Origin: Scortum barcoo
Taxonomy: Eukaryota > Chordata > Actinopteri > Centrarchiformes > Terapontidae
Assembly (NCBI GenBank): GCA_023238725.1
Contig: CM041536.1
Location: 13,789,271 to 13,853,270 of the forward strand
DNA: 64,000 nucleotides
Direction of reading: 5' to 3'
Positions 1-13,500 of this stretch are shown here, in pieces. Below the pieces are notes generated by a model that ran no database searches, had not been told where the DNA came from, and worked only from the letters and a program-made list of their open reading frames with translations. How positions within the stretch are numbered: the first letter of the stretch is position 1; the number at the start of each line of letters is the position of its first letter. The position numbers were made by a program, and so were the translations under genes.

Positions 1-187
1 GCACAGGCCGTTACTTTAGGGATTTCCTCCAGTGGAAAGCTCAGGGGTGATGTCAGCTGTTACAACTGTTTTCTGATATGTAGGCAGTAGGGCAAGAATG
101 ACCTCATATGTAGAGGTATGCTCATAGAAAAGGAAATGCCTGTAGCTCAAAAGGGTAACCATGTAAAAATGTCATTTACGTCCATAG

Positions 188-251
188 CCTGAAGGAGTTC
201 CTACCTAAAGAGTACATCAAGCAGAGGGGGTCCGAGAAGAAAATATTCCAA
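188..251 (+). CDS. tln2: tln2 exon (FERM F2)
   Basis: First coding exon in the window, missed by a simple ORF search because it is only 64 nt. After one split-codon base it reads LKEFLPKEYIKQRGSEKKIF, the talin F2 segment near residues 263-283. Acceptor tag at 185-187, donor gtatgt at 252. It joins in frame to the exon at 454. Confidence 0.88.
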
Positions 252-1504
252 GTATGTACATCATATCACTCCAATGTTGCATTTAAAGAAAATAATGTGT
301 TTGAAACTGTAGGCGGACCCATGGGAATTATAGTCATTTGTTCCCTGTTGAGGCATAAATTGCCAAAATACAAAGCATGTAGATCGCATAACATGTAACA
401 TATGTAATGATCAGTCTAAGGAGTTGGAGATGTAACTGCTGTTATTTGTCCAGGAACATAAAAACTGTGGAGAGATGACAGAGATTGAGGCAAAAGTGAA
501 GTATGTGAAGCTCGCCAGGTCCCTGCAGACCTATGGAGTGTCCTTCTTCCTGGTAAAGGTAAGACTAAAACCATGCAAATTCACACCGGGAAAGGTAATG
601 CGTACATTGATGATTCAAAAGATCATAAGACACACAAGCAGTCAGGTAATTTTACAGGTTGCAAACAAACCCCCAGGTGGGCCAAACTTCTTTGGAAGAG
701 AATGCAAATCCACGTTGTAAAACCAAACTACTCCTTGCAAACATCCATCACAGTCTCCAGATGACATCCTGGTTCCACTTTGAGCCTTTGTGCTTGCATT
801 AGTTGTGTGCAATGAGGCATAGTTATGCATTTCGTTGGTGCTCACTTCTTGTTTACGGCCACATAAAATGTGTTTCTTTCGCTGTTTAAATTTGTTTCTG
901 TAATTTTGTCACATTTGCAGATCTAAGCAGTTCACTTACAGTACTTACAGCACGGAGTAACCATAACTGATAGAGATCAGGGCCAAATATGTGTAAATGA
1001 AAACAGAATTTTCATTAAGTAATTACAGACACAGTTTTTAATGACATGTGGTTACAAAGAACAGGCACGTAATGCTTCTGTACTAATGAGTGGCAGCTGT
1101 GATTAGAAAGCTGCTCAGATATGCGGCGCAATGTCAAACAGGTAGAAAAGCTTGTTGGAAACACACATTCCCCTGTTATCACAACAAATCGGAGGCTTCA
1201 GAGTGGAAGCGTGCGCATTTGCAGTTCAGCAGCACGCTTGGCGCCGAGGAATACTTGTGACAATAGCAATTCTGTTCTGTTCTGGTTTGGCGAGCACAAA
1301 AGTGGAATGGAAGTGCAGCATGCGAATGGGATGAAGTCCCACCAGCAGATATTATAAAAGCTCTCTGACAGCAGCCGATTTGCTTACGAGCTTGCAGGAA
1401 AGAGGGGAGAAAAGAGGAAGAGTGCAGTTGTCTGCTGGGGTCTTAATGGACGATAAATGGAATGTTTGGCCCCGTAGTTAAAGCAGACTGCGGGGTTCAG
1501 CTTA

Positions 1505-1543
<39 letters not shown>

Positions 1544-4500
1544 CTGCCTGTGCATCCGCGTGCACGAACACTGTCTGTGTTTGATGAGGAGATGCAGTGA
1601 TGGAGATTCTCTGTTAAATAATTCACTCCAGCTGCACTCTGCTCTTGATGCGAGCAGAGGCAAAAAGCACAGACCTGGCTTAGTTGAAGCATATCTGCGA
1701 GTTTCTTGTGACCTTCCAATTCTCATCTGTCAGTCTTTAATCACTGCACGTCCTAGGCTGGCAAGCCCTCTATCACTGTGAACTTCACACATATGGAAAT
1801 ACCGACATGGGAATTAAATAACTCTTTATGCAGACATGTACATTATAAGGCCTCCCCCTGCTATTGTGATTTCTTACACAAGCAGACTTCCCAAAACAAT
1901 AATCAAGGTTAAACTATTTAAAATAATATTATAATAATACCTCCTACCATACCCACTTCAGATAAAAAAAATGCAACTTCCTGTTTGAATACAGCCTTGC
2001 GAATTATGACGTTCAAGTAATTTAACCAAAACAATGGAAGTTTTTAATAAAGTTTTGTATGAATATATCATGAACACTAGAATAATGTTATCTGTCCTTG
2101 CGTTTAAGAGCCCTGATCCTGGGAGCCGCTCTACTTATTGGCCTTTGTGATATTCTCAGAGCTCTCTATTTTGACCCAGTGATAACAAAACAATTGCCCG
2201 GAGACATAAAATGTGCGTATTTTAAACTCCCCCTTCTCTACAAACTGCTAATTTTTGTGTCGTCCTCTGCACCCCTGGAGGTAAGCCAAGTGTAGGCTCA
2301 GTCTCTGAAGTGAGCTGTAATAGATTTTCAGTGGGCAGAGAGTGGAGGGCAGTGGATCTGGTCAGGCAGAGAGCTGGTGGAAGCACCACGCTGGTGTGCT
2401 GACAGTGACTAAAGCCTGTGGAGACCCCGTTCAATAAAGCAGCAGTTAAACAAGGCTGAACTCTGCTGGGTCAGTTCACAGCTGCCCTCCTCCTCCTCCT
2501 GCATTTGGGGGCTTTAAGCCACAGACACAGCATGTGTATTACGACAGCACCAGCAGAATGGCACAACGATTTTGCGTCCGCGCCTTGAATGAATCATCTG
2601 TGTAGGTGTGCAGCACCGACATAAATGTTTTCTGATGTTTCCCTGTCTGACAGGAAAAAATGAAGGGTAAAAATAAGCTGGTCCCACGGCTGCTGGGGAT
2701 AACTAAAGAGTCAGTGATGCGAGTGGATGAGAAGACGAAGGATGTGGTGCAGGAGTGGCCCCTGACAACAGTCAAGAGATGGGCTGCCTCACCCAAGAGC
2801 TTCACCCTGGTACTGTCCCACTCTCTGCATCAACTCCTCAGCATTACTCAGAGAGTCAGATGTTATATACTGCTAATCCTGTGTACATATTCAGATGTTC
2901 GGTGCACAGTGTGATTTACACAGCTCAGTATCAGTCTTTTTCATTTCTCAGCTCAAACAGCATCCTAAAATGCTTGAGACCTCAGACTCCAATATTGAAT
3001 GTTTTGAGCAGGCTAGCCAGCTATTTCATCTGAGTTAACAATAGATGCCCTGGGAAGAATTTGGATGTATTATTTATCTGAAAGCTTTTTCAATTTTCTT
3101 TACCAGCTGTTGGCAACAGTACTGTCTGTTTTCCTCCCGTATTGGAAAGGAGCACTTCATTTAAAGATTAATAGATTATGCAAATTTAAAAAAAATACTC
3201 AAAGGTATATTTGCCAACATTGATTTAAACTAAAAATATTCACACCCTCGTTTCTGTAGTGTGCTTTGAAGCGAGTTTTGAGATTCACTACATCTAATTT
3301 TCAATCAGCTCTGCATGAATAGGATACACTGTAAAAGCCAGGCAATTTTTCATTTTATTATGGGTAGAAATAATGAAGTTTATTCAGAACTACAACCCAG
3401 TAAGGCAGTTTCCCTTTATCTAAGAACAGACTGTAAGACTCGTATCAAGTATAGATTGTTTTAGCAATGATAGATTGTGTTAAAATAATTTGCACTGAAT
3501 CTCTGCATAACAGGATTTCGGAGAGTACCAGGAGAGTTACTACTCTGTCCAGACTACAGAGGGAGAGCAGATATCCCAACTTATTGCTGGATACATTGAT
3601 ATCATTCTTAAGAAGGCAAGTAATGAAATTTAAATGTCTCAATATGGCATACATCTAATTTTCCATACATTTAGCCTGCATTGGTCACTGCGATGTCTGC
3701 TGCTCTCCTTTTTACAGAAGCAGAGTAAGGACCGTTTTGGCCTCGAGGGAGATGAGGAATCCACCATGCTGGAGGAATCAGTGTCACCCAAGAAGTGAGA
3801 TGCAATCTTGTGTGATCTGCTGCGTTGATTGTGGGCTGCAGGAAAATGCTGACCATTCTGTTCCAGCGAGCACAGACGAGTTGATCATGAATTCAAACCT
3901 CACTGTTTAATTGTGCATGTAATTACATTTCTGCCTGCCTGGCATACAGTAGCACACCCCACAATAGAGGTAATGTTAGAATTAAACACCAAAAACAGCC
4001 GTTTCAAATTTAAAATAACACGTGTTCTCAATATTCCAGAATACAATTTGTTGAATTGCTTCTCTGTGTGATATATTTTTTTCTTGTTGTTTTGATTTTG
4101 CCGAAACACCTGCCTCAGGGTGAAGCCACTAAATTACCATCTTAATTTACAAAAGAGAACTGCATCATTTGAAAGTTAAGATATCACACCAGTTAAAATA
4201 TCATCTAATTGGAAGCTGTTTATGATGGAATTTAAGGTAATGCTGGTGGGCCAGGGCTCTATCACACAGAGCTTGGAAATTTGTTGTCACTGGAAATCCA
4301 CATGGCTCTTAGTGAAACCACTCGCTGGCAGAATGGGGCATCATATTCCTGCTGCTCATGGGCCAATTGACTCATGTTGTGGTTCTCAGCACAAAAACAT
4401 AATTGCTGCCTCTCAAAACAAGCCATAATTAACCAATGGAGTCAGGAGCATCTGTTGAGCCGGGCAGGAAAACAGACATTTTTCCGTACAGTATTTTTTC

Positions 4501-7500
4501 TGACAATGCCCACTTGCTGTGGGAACAGTTGTTAGTATGATAATTGTTTTAATTATAATTATGTAACAGTTGCGTTATCATCTGGAACAAATAGCAGAAA
4601 ATACAGATCCACTCACATATACCACAAAGGAAAATATTCAACTTCAGAACACCTCCATAACTTGGATTTCAAAGCATAAGGCAACTATAGACATACAGAC
4701 TATTATCTTGAAATACACTCATTTGTAATTCTGAAAGATGTGAAAGATAGAAGATTAGATGATTAGATGTAAATCATTACGCAGGCACCAACCCTGATTC
4801 ACATAGTTAATGCAGTGTTTTTCCTTAGTTTGTCTTTCCTGTATGTTATTGATCTTTCCTCTACACACAAGCTTACATTTATATCCTTAAGGTTCTGAGG
4901 TTTGAATGCATCTGCATGCATCTTGTGCATGATTATTGAATAAACATAAATGATAAATCAACTGAGTGATTAGAATGTGTTTAATTGTGAAATTCAGCAT
5001 CCCTTTCCTATCTCTTTTTTTTTCTCCTGTTTAAGGTCCACAATTTTGCAGCAGCAGTTCAATCGGGTGGGCCGTGTGGAGCACGGCTCAGTAGCACTTC
5101 CAGGTATAATTCGGTCCGGGTCTATTGGCGGCCCTGACACATTCAATGTGGGTAGCATGCCCTCTGCCCAGCAGCAAATCACTACAGGGCAGATGCACAG
5201 AGGACACATGCCCCCGCTGGTGAGTAAGAGCATTTTCTCTTGCAAACAAATGTGGTGTCCTATTCCCCATTTCATTTCACAGCATTTTGACAGGAAATCA
5301 TGGCATCCCACCTTGGGCCAATCTGGACAATTAAAATACTGTCTGTGAACCAAATAAATTAAACTACAGGGACCAGAAAATGATGAAGTGCTGCTGCTGC
5401 TGCTGTGCTCAGTTCTTTATTGCTTTTTTAATATCAGAACATGGTGTTGAGTACATCACGCTCACATTTTCTTTATATGTAAATCTGATCCACAGCTTTT
5501 GAAATATTGCTTATGGTCCCTCCTGTGAACAATGACCTACAATGAACAATATGAACAGGGCTGTGAGTGAGATGAGGAGTGAAAAGGTTCTCATACTCAC
5601 ACTAAAAGCTTATCATTCTTTTAGATTGCAAGACTGAGAGTTTCACAGTTGCAGCCTCACACAATGCATACCATGTAAGTAGATTGCTTTTTGTCATTTG
5701 CACACTGTGTTTTTTTGTTGTTATCAGAGTCTGGCCCAGCAGGCCCTGATGGGCACAATAAACAGCAGTATGCAGGCCGTGCAGCAGGCTCAGGCTGACC
5801 TGGGATATGTAGATAATCTGCCTCCACTGGGCCATGACTTGGTAAGTTTCCTTACCACTTACTGCACAGTTTTGAAAAATATTTAAGTATGGATGCAGCA
5901 TTAATAGAGACAATACTCCTCCACATCCCACCGTTTACAGCAGCTCCAGGGTTCCAGTTTTCTAACACTCATGAATGTGTGCTTTGTGATATTACAGCCT
6001 TTTGCAAAGAAAACCCAGATTAGATAGAATTAAGCATGCACATCAAATAAAATTCCATCATATTTCTCAAATGAAGTCAGGATATAAAACTGACTATAAA
6101 TATGGCGGCTATATTTAATGCTCAAATGTTTCCAAAGCCGTAGGTGTTGTGCAGCCATAGTCCTTTAATCCTGCATGAGAAAGTTTATATGAGCTGAAAA
6201 TCACCCACTGTGATGAAAGCCAATAGTTCTCCTTCTCCTCCTCCACCGAAAGGCGTCCAGGGTTTGGGTTCAGAACAAAGTGGATGAATCCAAACATGAA
6301 ATCCACTCTCAGGTTGATGCCATCACCGCTGGAACAGCATCTGTGGTCAATCTCACTGCAGGTGAGTGCCCAGGAGAATACTAAACAGCTCAAGGATGAA
6401 ATAAGCTATCGTTTTGAGTTTTCACTTACTAAGGTCTGTGCTGGACAAAGCTTCCAAGGAAACTGCCTCGTTATTAAAACTTTGTTTGTTTGTCTTTGCA
6501 TTATTGTAACCACAAGGTGTGAATCAATAAAAATGTTTTCCAAGTCAGTGTTAAGCTCTCACTGATGATGATAAACAAAAGTACATTTCCCTCTTTCCCC
6601 CCATAAATATTTCTACTGATAAATAAATCTTGAACTTGTTGTCCTGAAGCTCAATTTACTGGCAGTGTCTCTCTCTCTCTGCTCCCCCTGTTGCTTGGCA
6701 CAACGCCAGTCAAGTTCCTGCCCGCCTTTTGCATGGTTTTAATCTTACCTCGCCATCTGTTTGGTTGCAGTTATTCTCCCACCACTGTCTCATACAAAAT
6801 TTTTCTTCTTCGCGGCCACTTGCTCCATCAGTGTGCTCATCTCCGTGGAACCGTTTCAAATAGATTCTAATTATGACACTGACGCTGATGTGTGTGTTAC
6901 AGCATATGACACGCAAGCTGCCCCGTAGAGTGGCTAAATCAATGTGGCAGTGGCACAAACAAATTAAGATGCACAAGTGGTGTAGTTTGTAATGACGGCG
7001 ATCAATCCTTCGCAGGTGAGCCCACAGAAACGGACTACACGGCAGTGGGCTGCGCCATCACCACCATCTCCTCCAACCTCACGGAAATGTCCAAGGGTGT
7101 CAAGCTGCTAGCAGCGTTAATGGACGATGAGGTGGGCAGTGGACACAAGCTCATGGGTGCTGCCAGGATGCTGGCAGGAGCTGTGTCAGATCTGCTCAGA
7201 TCTGTTGAGCCTGCAGCTGCTGAGGTGAGACGCCCACTGATTATTGTACCGACTTGGACTTCATTCTCCACTGTAATCCCGGTAGCCACAAAGCCACATG
7301 CGGTTGTTGTAACATCCCAGTGAAGATGATAGATTTCCTGGGATGATTTTTGATCCAGAAGTCTGTTTTAGATAATTCACGCATGCCTGTGTGAGAGCAG
7401 GCCAGGCAGGCCCGTGTTATGAATGTGGTGATGTCATCCTCACACAGCCCAGACAGACGGTGCTGACTGCGGCAGGAAGCATCGGACAGGCCAGCGGGGA

Positions 7501-10500
7501 CCTGCTCCGTCACATGGGGGAGGGCGAGACCGATGAGAAGTTCCAGGTCGGACACCACCCACTCACTGTTTCTATGACACTGCTGGCTAAACAGGAAGAC
7601 ACACACACACATGCTCTCAGGCCCCATTTAAAATGTCAATACATGCTTAGGCTATCACGTCAGGCTTTATTGTTAGACTCTTACTTTATGTGGATTTATT
7701 AATAAAGTGTCAGAGGGAGAGCTTTTAGTAGTAAGATGACAGTACAGCGTGTCAGACATCCATTAACACAAGCTTAGCCATGGCCTTCACTGCCTGCCTC
7801 ATTTATGCTTTTTACACTGAAGTTAATTTACCTTCCACATACACATTTTTTAGTTCCTTTAGCCTTGACTGAACACACATTGTGTTCAGTATGAGTACTG
7901 TATATCTGCATGGGCATGATACTGTGTATCATCCATATTCAATACTTTTCTATTGTACGAAAATCACTGTAGTTTGCTATCCAAATCCTTTACTTGATAA
8001 CACAGATATCATTTGTTATTCACCTCCTAAATTTCACCATCACTATCTGCCTCTTGCTGAAAATATTTTTTATTGCTTCACTATTGTTATTCTTTGTGCA
8101 TTAGATGTCCGGTGATCATGCTATGTCAGCTGTACTAAATTAAGTTAAAAAACATTTACTTTCTGGGTCCCTTCAGTCACATGTGCGCAGCTGTGCTCTG
8201 TTTCAGTGAAGGACATTGATTAATATGTTGCAGGACACCTTGATGAATCTGGCCAAAGCAGTGGCCAATGCAGCTGCTATGTTAGTCCTGAAGGCCAAGA
8301 ACGTGGCCCAGGTGGCCGAGGACACCATATTGCAGAACCGGGTGATTGCAGCTGCCACTCAGTGTGCCCTGTCCACGTCGCAGCTGGTAGCCTGCACCAA
8401 GGTACTGATCTAAAACTTGTTCATCCCAGTTGCTAGGTAAAGGACATACCAACAGGCAGGAAATCATCCAAACAGAATGAATGACACTGGCCATTGTAGC
8501 TTTGTTACAGTTTACTATGCAAATGTGCAATATTGAGGGTTTTTTTCAATTCAAAAACATGTCTTTATGTCATACTGGTGATTTTTTTTCAATTAGAAAC
8601 TAATGAATAACTGCTTCCTGTTTCACATAAAAAAGGCCTGAAGTCTTGTATTAACTTAAAACAAGTGTTACAGGAGATATAGTCTGTCTAACATCGTGTT
8701 AGTCCTCAACTCTTGTAATTCTTCTGAATTTCTGCCAACGACTGCATATCTCGTGCAGGTGGTGAGCCCAACCATCAGCTCCCCAGTGTGTCAGGAGCAG
8801 CTTGTCGAGGCAGGGAAGCTGGTGGACCGCTCCGTGGAAACGTGCGTCAAGGCTTGCCGCTCGGCCAGTGACGACGGCGAGCTGCTGAAGCAAGTCGGAG
8901 CGGCAGCTGGTGTGGTGAGCCAGGCCCTCAGCGACCTGCTGCAGCACGTCCGCCACTACGCCAGCTGCGGAGAGCCCATCGGACGTTACGACCAGGCCAC
9001 AGACACGATCATGAACGTGACAGAGAACATTTTCACATCGATGGGTGATGCTGGTGCGTACAGAGAGAAGTGCTCTAAGCTAGACAGTGTTGTGGGTGAA
9101 AGCCAGTTCAAAATGCTTTCAATAAAGTTGTTTGGTGTCTCCTCAGTTTATGAAAATGTTTACTTACAAGGACTGAACAGTAAAAAAATCAGATGATTAC
9201 CTGCTTTCATTCGACTTACACTCTTGTGTTTTGACTGCATAATAGGGCCTCAAGGTACTGTCTATATTTGTGTCCATGTTAAGAGATCCTTTTGAAATTT
9301 TCAAAGCACAGGCTATTTGTTATGGTTCGAGCCATGAGGCTGAAGAATTTCCAAACCCAGCCAATTCACAAGGGGTTGCAGCAAACATGTCATCCAAAAC
9401 CACTACAGAGCTCTCAGTCTGGTCTCAATCAGCATCAGGCTTTGAAACTTAAAAAGAAACACATGACCTGGGCATTTTTGGAAGGACAAACTTTTTGCCC
9501 TCTATGAATCAACAAGAAAAAAATAAAATCTGCAGCAATAGATCAGAATTCACTGATAAAAGTTTGTTCTGCAGAGACGGTATTTTTTGATTCCCAAGGC
9601 CACTGGATGTAAGTTGTGAAGCAGCTAGATGTCTTGTCTTTCATAGACTTCTCTGGGTGAGTTATTTCGAGCTGGAGGTGGGTGTTTGGGAAAGACAGCT
9701 TTTTATAGCAGGTGTGTGGGGAGATGTTACATATATTCCAAAGACTTTCATTTGTATGAGAGAGGATGACTCATTGCAAACCTTCAGCTATAACAGTTCA
9801 TGAAGGTGAAAACAATGATGTGACTCAGCGAGACTACGACTCTCCCAGAAATGTTTTAGTGATGCACTACGGTTTGGTGATATAATGATATTTACCGTGA
9901 AACAATATTAATTTGTCAACTGTCATACGCTCTGTGATACCGTTTCTGCTGAAATGAGTTTCACTTTAGCTCTCTGGTGCTATGAGGCCATTGTGAGCAA
10001 TGTTGCAAATCAGCATACAGGATTGCTTTAACTCAATATCTGATCTACAGGATTTTCTGCATCAGTTACTGTGGATGGTGCTTTTTTTTTTTAGGTATTC
10101 ATGTACCAGATTAAACAAAAACAGACATTTTCCGTTGGTTATTTTATGTCTACAGTCTCGTTTGAACATCCAGAAAATACAATTATATAACAACATGTGT
10201 TTGGGGCCAACCACGCTGATATATTGCTGACCTGACACAAATCTGACAAAGAGTGCCGCTTCTTCTTTCTCTTGGTTTGTTTGGGGATTCCTTCGTCATA
10301 AGAAGCACATCCTCTATTCCGATGGCTTAATAGATGATGACAGCTCTGAAACGTAACCATCACTTTCAAAAAAGTTCTGGCTGTCGAAACGAATGCAAAT
10401 CTACAACAATCTGCACAACACACAGACAGTCCCCACTGAAAAACAAAAACAAATGTGAATGGACACAGATGCCAAATCAGCTTTTTCAGCACAAACTAGA

Positions 10501-13500
10501 TTTCAACTGTAACATGGACATTTGTGCTGCTAACCTAGTTGGTAATCTTAACATTCATGTGGACCGTCTGCCTCTTTTATGCATTTACATGTCATATGTC
10601 TGTATATGTAAACAGGTGAGATGGTGCGTCAGGCCAGGGTGTTAGCCCAGGCCACCTCTGACTTGGTCAATGCCATGAGATCTGATGCAGAGGCAGAAGT
10701 TGATGTTGACAACTCCAAGAAACTGCTGGCTGCAGCCAAACTCTTGGCTGATGCCACAGCTCGGATGGTGGAGGCTGCTAAGGTAAGAGTGTACTTGGTT
10801 TACTCTCACAAAAGAAAGCAACAACTATGATTGATTATTTGCTTAAACGTGTAACCAATATTCTACTTTTCTATTATGCTTCAGTTTAGTAACTTAATCT
10901 AATTCCTGTCAGTTTTTGTCATTATTGCTTTATTACTTTTTCTGTTTCTTAGTCTGCTAGTTTAATTATTCCTTTATTCCAAATGAATACAGATGACACA
11001 TTTCTCATTAGTTTAACACCATTAAAAGCAATCAGTTTGATCCACAACAGTTTTTTTTGTGCTTTTATTTGTTTTTATCAGCACTGTCATGATGTTCTTG
11101 CAGCATGGTGCAACGGTTGAATGCTGTGCTAAAAGATGAGCTGAACTCATTTGCTTTCATTTGATAGACTACACATTTTGGCATTACTGTATGCACTAGC
11201 GAGCGGCATCAATTCACATCCTAAATAAAAGGGTGCAACATCAGTGGCTCTTAATAAGCGCCTGGCACTGTCAAGCACGATAGTATCAGTGTGAAATGCC
11301 CAGGCAAGTGAAACGATGCTCATGGCACATTGGATGTTTTTGATCTGTGACACGTTAATCACCACATCACTGCCATTATCAAAGAGGAAGTGGGAATCTG
11401 TTTCCTTGGAAACTGTCAGAAGGCGGACAGAGCACAAGGCCCCTTTGTATCAATTGTGCAACATGAGTTCTCAAACTTTAATATCTGAGGTCTGATAGCT
11501 AATGTTGTATTTTATAAGTGTCTACCATGGTCACATGTGTCTGTTTGTTAATCTTTGTGTGTGTGTGTTTGCATGCCCACAGGGGGCGGCTGCCTACCCA
11601 GAGAATGAGGATCAGCAGCAGAGGCTCAGAGAGGCAGCTGAGGGGTTACGTGTGGCCACTAATGCTGCAGCTCAGAATGCAATAAAGAAAAAACTGGTCA
11701 ATAGACTAGAGGTGAGTCACAGGAGTCAATATGCCTATGTGCTGTTTGACTGAGGTCAAAATACCACTCTGTTCCATTTTTCACCTTACCAGCAAAGGTT
11801 TCACATTAGCGTCTATTTTCTCTGCTTTGTCATCACTGTAGTTTAAACATAGAGGAATAAATGGAGAATTTAGACATTAGGGTTAAGGAAACACATCCCA
11901 GAATGCAAACAATGAAATGCATCAGCAGTCATTTGTACAAGTACGCTCCATTTAGCATTTTCGTCTGTGTTATTCCTCTTTTCCTGTAGCAGTGAGCTAT
12001 AAATCCCATTAGTGCTCTGAATGAACTATCTGAGTGTAAAGATCTGTGTTTAGCTCTTGGTATCAGTTTTCCCTAATGACTAGCCCCTCGCTGCTCCACA
12101 GCACCCAATGTTCAATTTCCCAGACACATAAACTATGCATTACCCAGGGCTGGGATCAGCCTTCCATCAGACATGAATCTCAGTCCGCCTCCTTGCATCA
12201 GATGGTCACAGTAATGGTGCTAATGGTCGCCTCTATCAAAGAAACGTGTGAGCCAGTGAAGGCCAAAGTGTCATGGATCTTATGAGAGTATGCATGTAAC
12301 AAATGTCACAGTCACATTTTGGCCCCTTTAATTTTTTTTTGAGGTAATCACAGTGGTCTGTGCAGAATAATAAAAATAACGAGAGTACACTACACCATAT
12401 GAAGGAATGTCACTTCATATAGTTCAGTCTTCTTCTCTCAGTATAACGTTATACTCACGTATCCTTTTTCATCCTCGCCTCCTCTCCCTCTGTTTTCAAT
12501 CTTGTCATCACTTCAAAGCTGGTCTCGTGTCTATGAATTAATGTGAGCTGAGCAGCACATTTTTTTATCTTTTTAGTTTTGGAGACACAGCAAGAGAAAA
12601 AGCAGCACTGATCATTTCACGACATTAAGACTGAGCAGCGCAGCCCCACACATTTTGACCCCTCTTAGTCTGATTAGAACAACTGTGTCTGAGTACAGAA
12701 CATGACAGCGTAATGGTGCACAGAGCGAACATGAATGTTACTCCTCGCCCAGCACCACTCTCTTACTTAAGCCTAAATAATTTCCATTTGTGTCTCCCGA
12801 ACAGATAGCAGCTAAGCAGGCAGCGGCTGCTGCTACTCAGACCATCGCAGCTGCCCAGAACGCTGCTGCTTCCAACAAAAATACCGTCTCACACCAACAG
12901 CTAGTACACAGCTGCAAGGTATAATCATGCTCTCTTTCTCTTGTATTATTTTTACAGATGTGTTAAGAAATAATGTAAAAAAAAAACAAAACACTGGAAA
13001 ACTCAATCCTTACACCATATTTTGTCATCAAATATGTATTCTTTACTAGTCTTAGCTGCAAATGTTTCTTTCAGTCATGATGTTGGGGATATGAAACATA
13101 CATTACCTTTAATTGCAGGCAGTAGCAGATAGCATTCCCCAGTTGGTGCAGGGGATGAGGAGCAGCCAGGCCCAGCCCGAGGAGCTTGGTGCCCAGCTTG
13201 CGCTCATCATGGCCAGCCAGAGCTTCTTACAGGTTTGACCCTCCACCATGACACAGGCAACAACTATCAACTACCAACAAAGACTGCTCCTTTACTGCTT
13301 ATGAATTTGTTGTTGTTGTTTTTTCTGTCACCATCTCTCAGCCTGGGAGTAAGATGGTGACGTCTGCAAAGTCAGCAGTTCCAACAGTGGCTGACCAGGC
13401 AGCTGCTATGCAACTGGGCCAGTGTGCGAAGAACTTGGCTACCTGCCTGGCAGAGCTCAGGACCGCCACCCAGAAGGTATCTGTACATAACGCTGTTAGA

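Noticed and set aside
1384..1726. Two - strand ORFs with His-Thr repeats
   Set aside because: Their repeats come from the TG/CA microsatellite; no protein similarity and no splice context.
4977..5353. Overlapping ORFs of about 120 aa on both strands
   Set aside because: The + strand one includes the talin linker exon 5036-5219 with intron read-through; the - strand one is its shadow.
7882..8115. 77-aa intronic ORF with Tyr/His-rich translation
   Set aside because: AT-rich intron DNA with no similarity to talin or other families, and no phase-compatible splice sites.
8696..9196. 166-aa + strand ORF
   Set aside because: Contains the real talin exon 8759-9053 but its ends are intron read-through.
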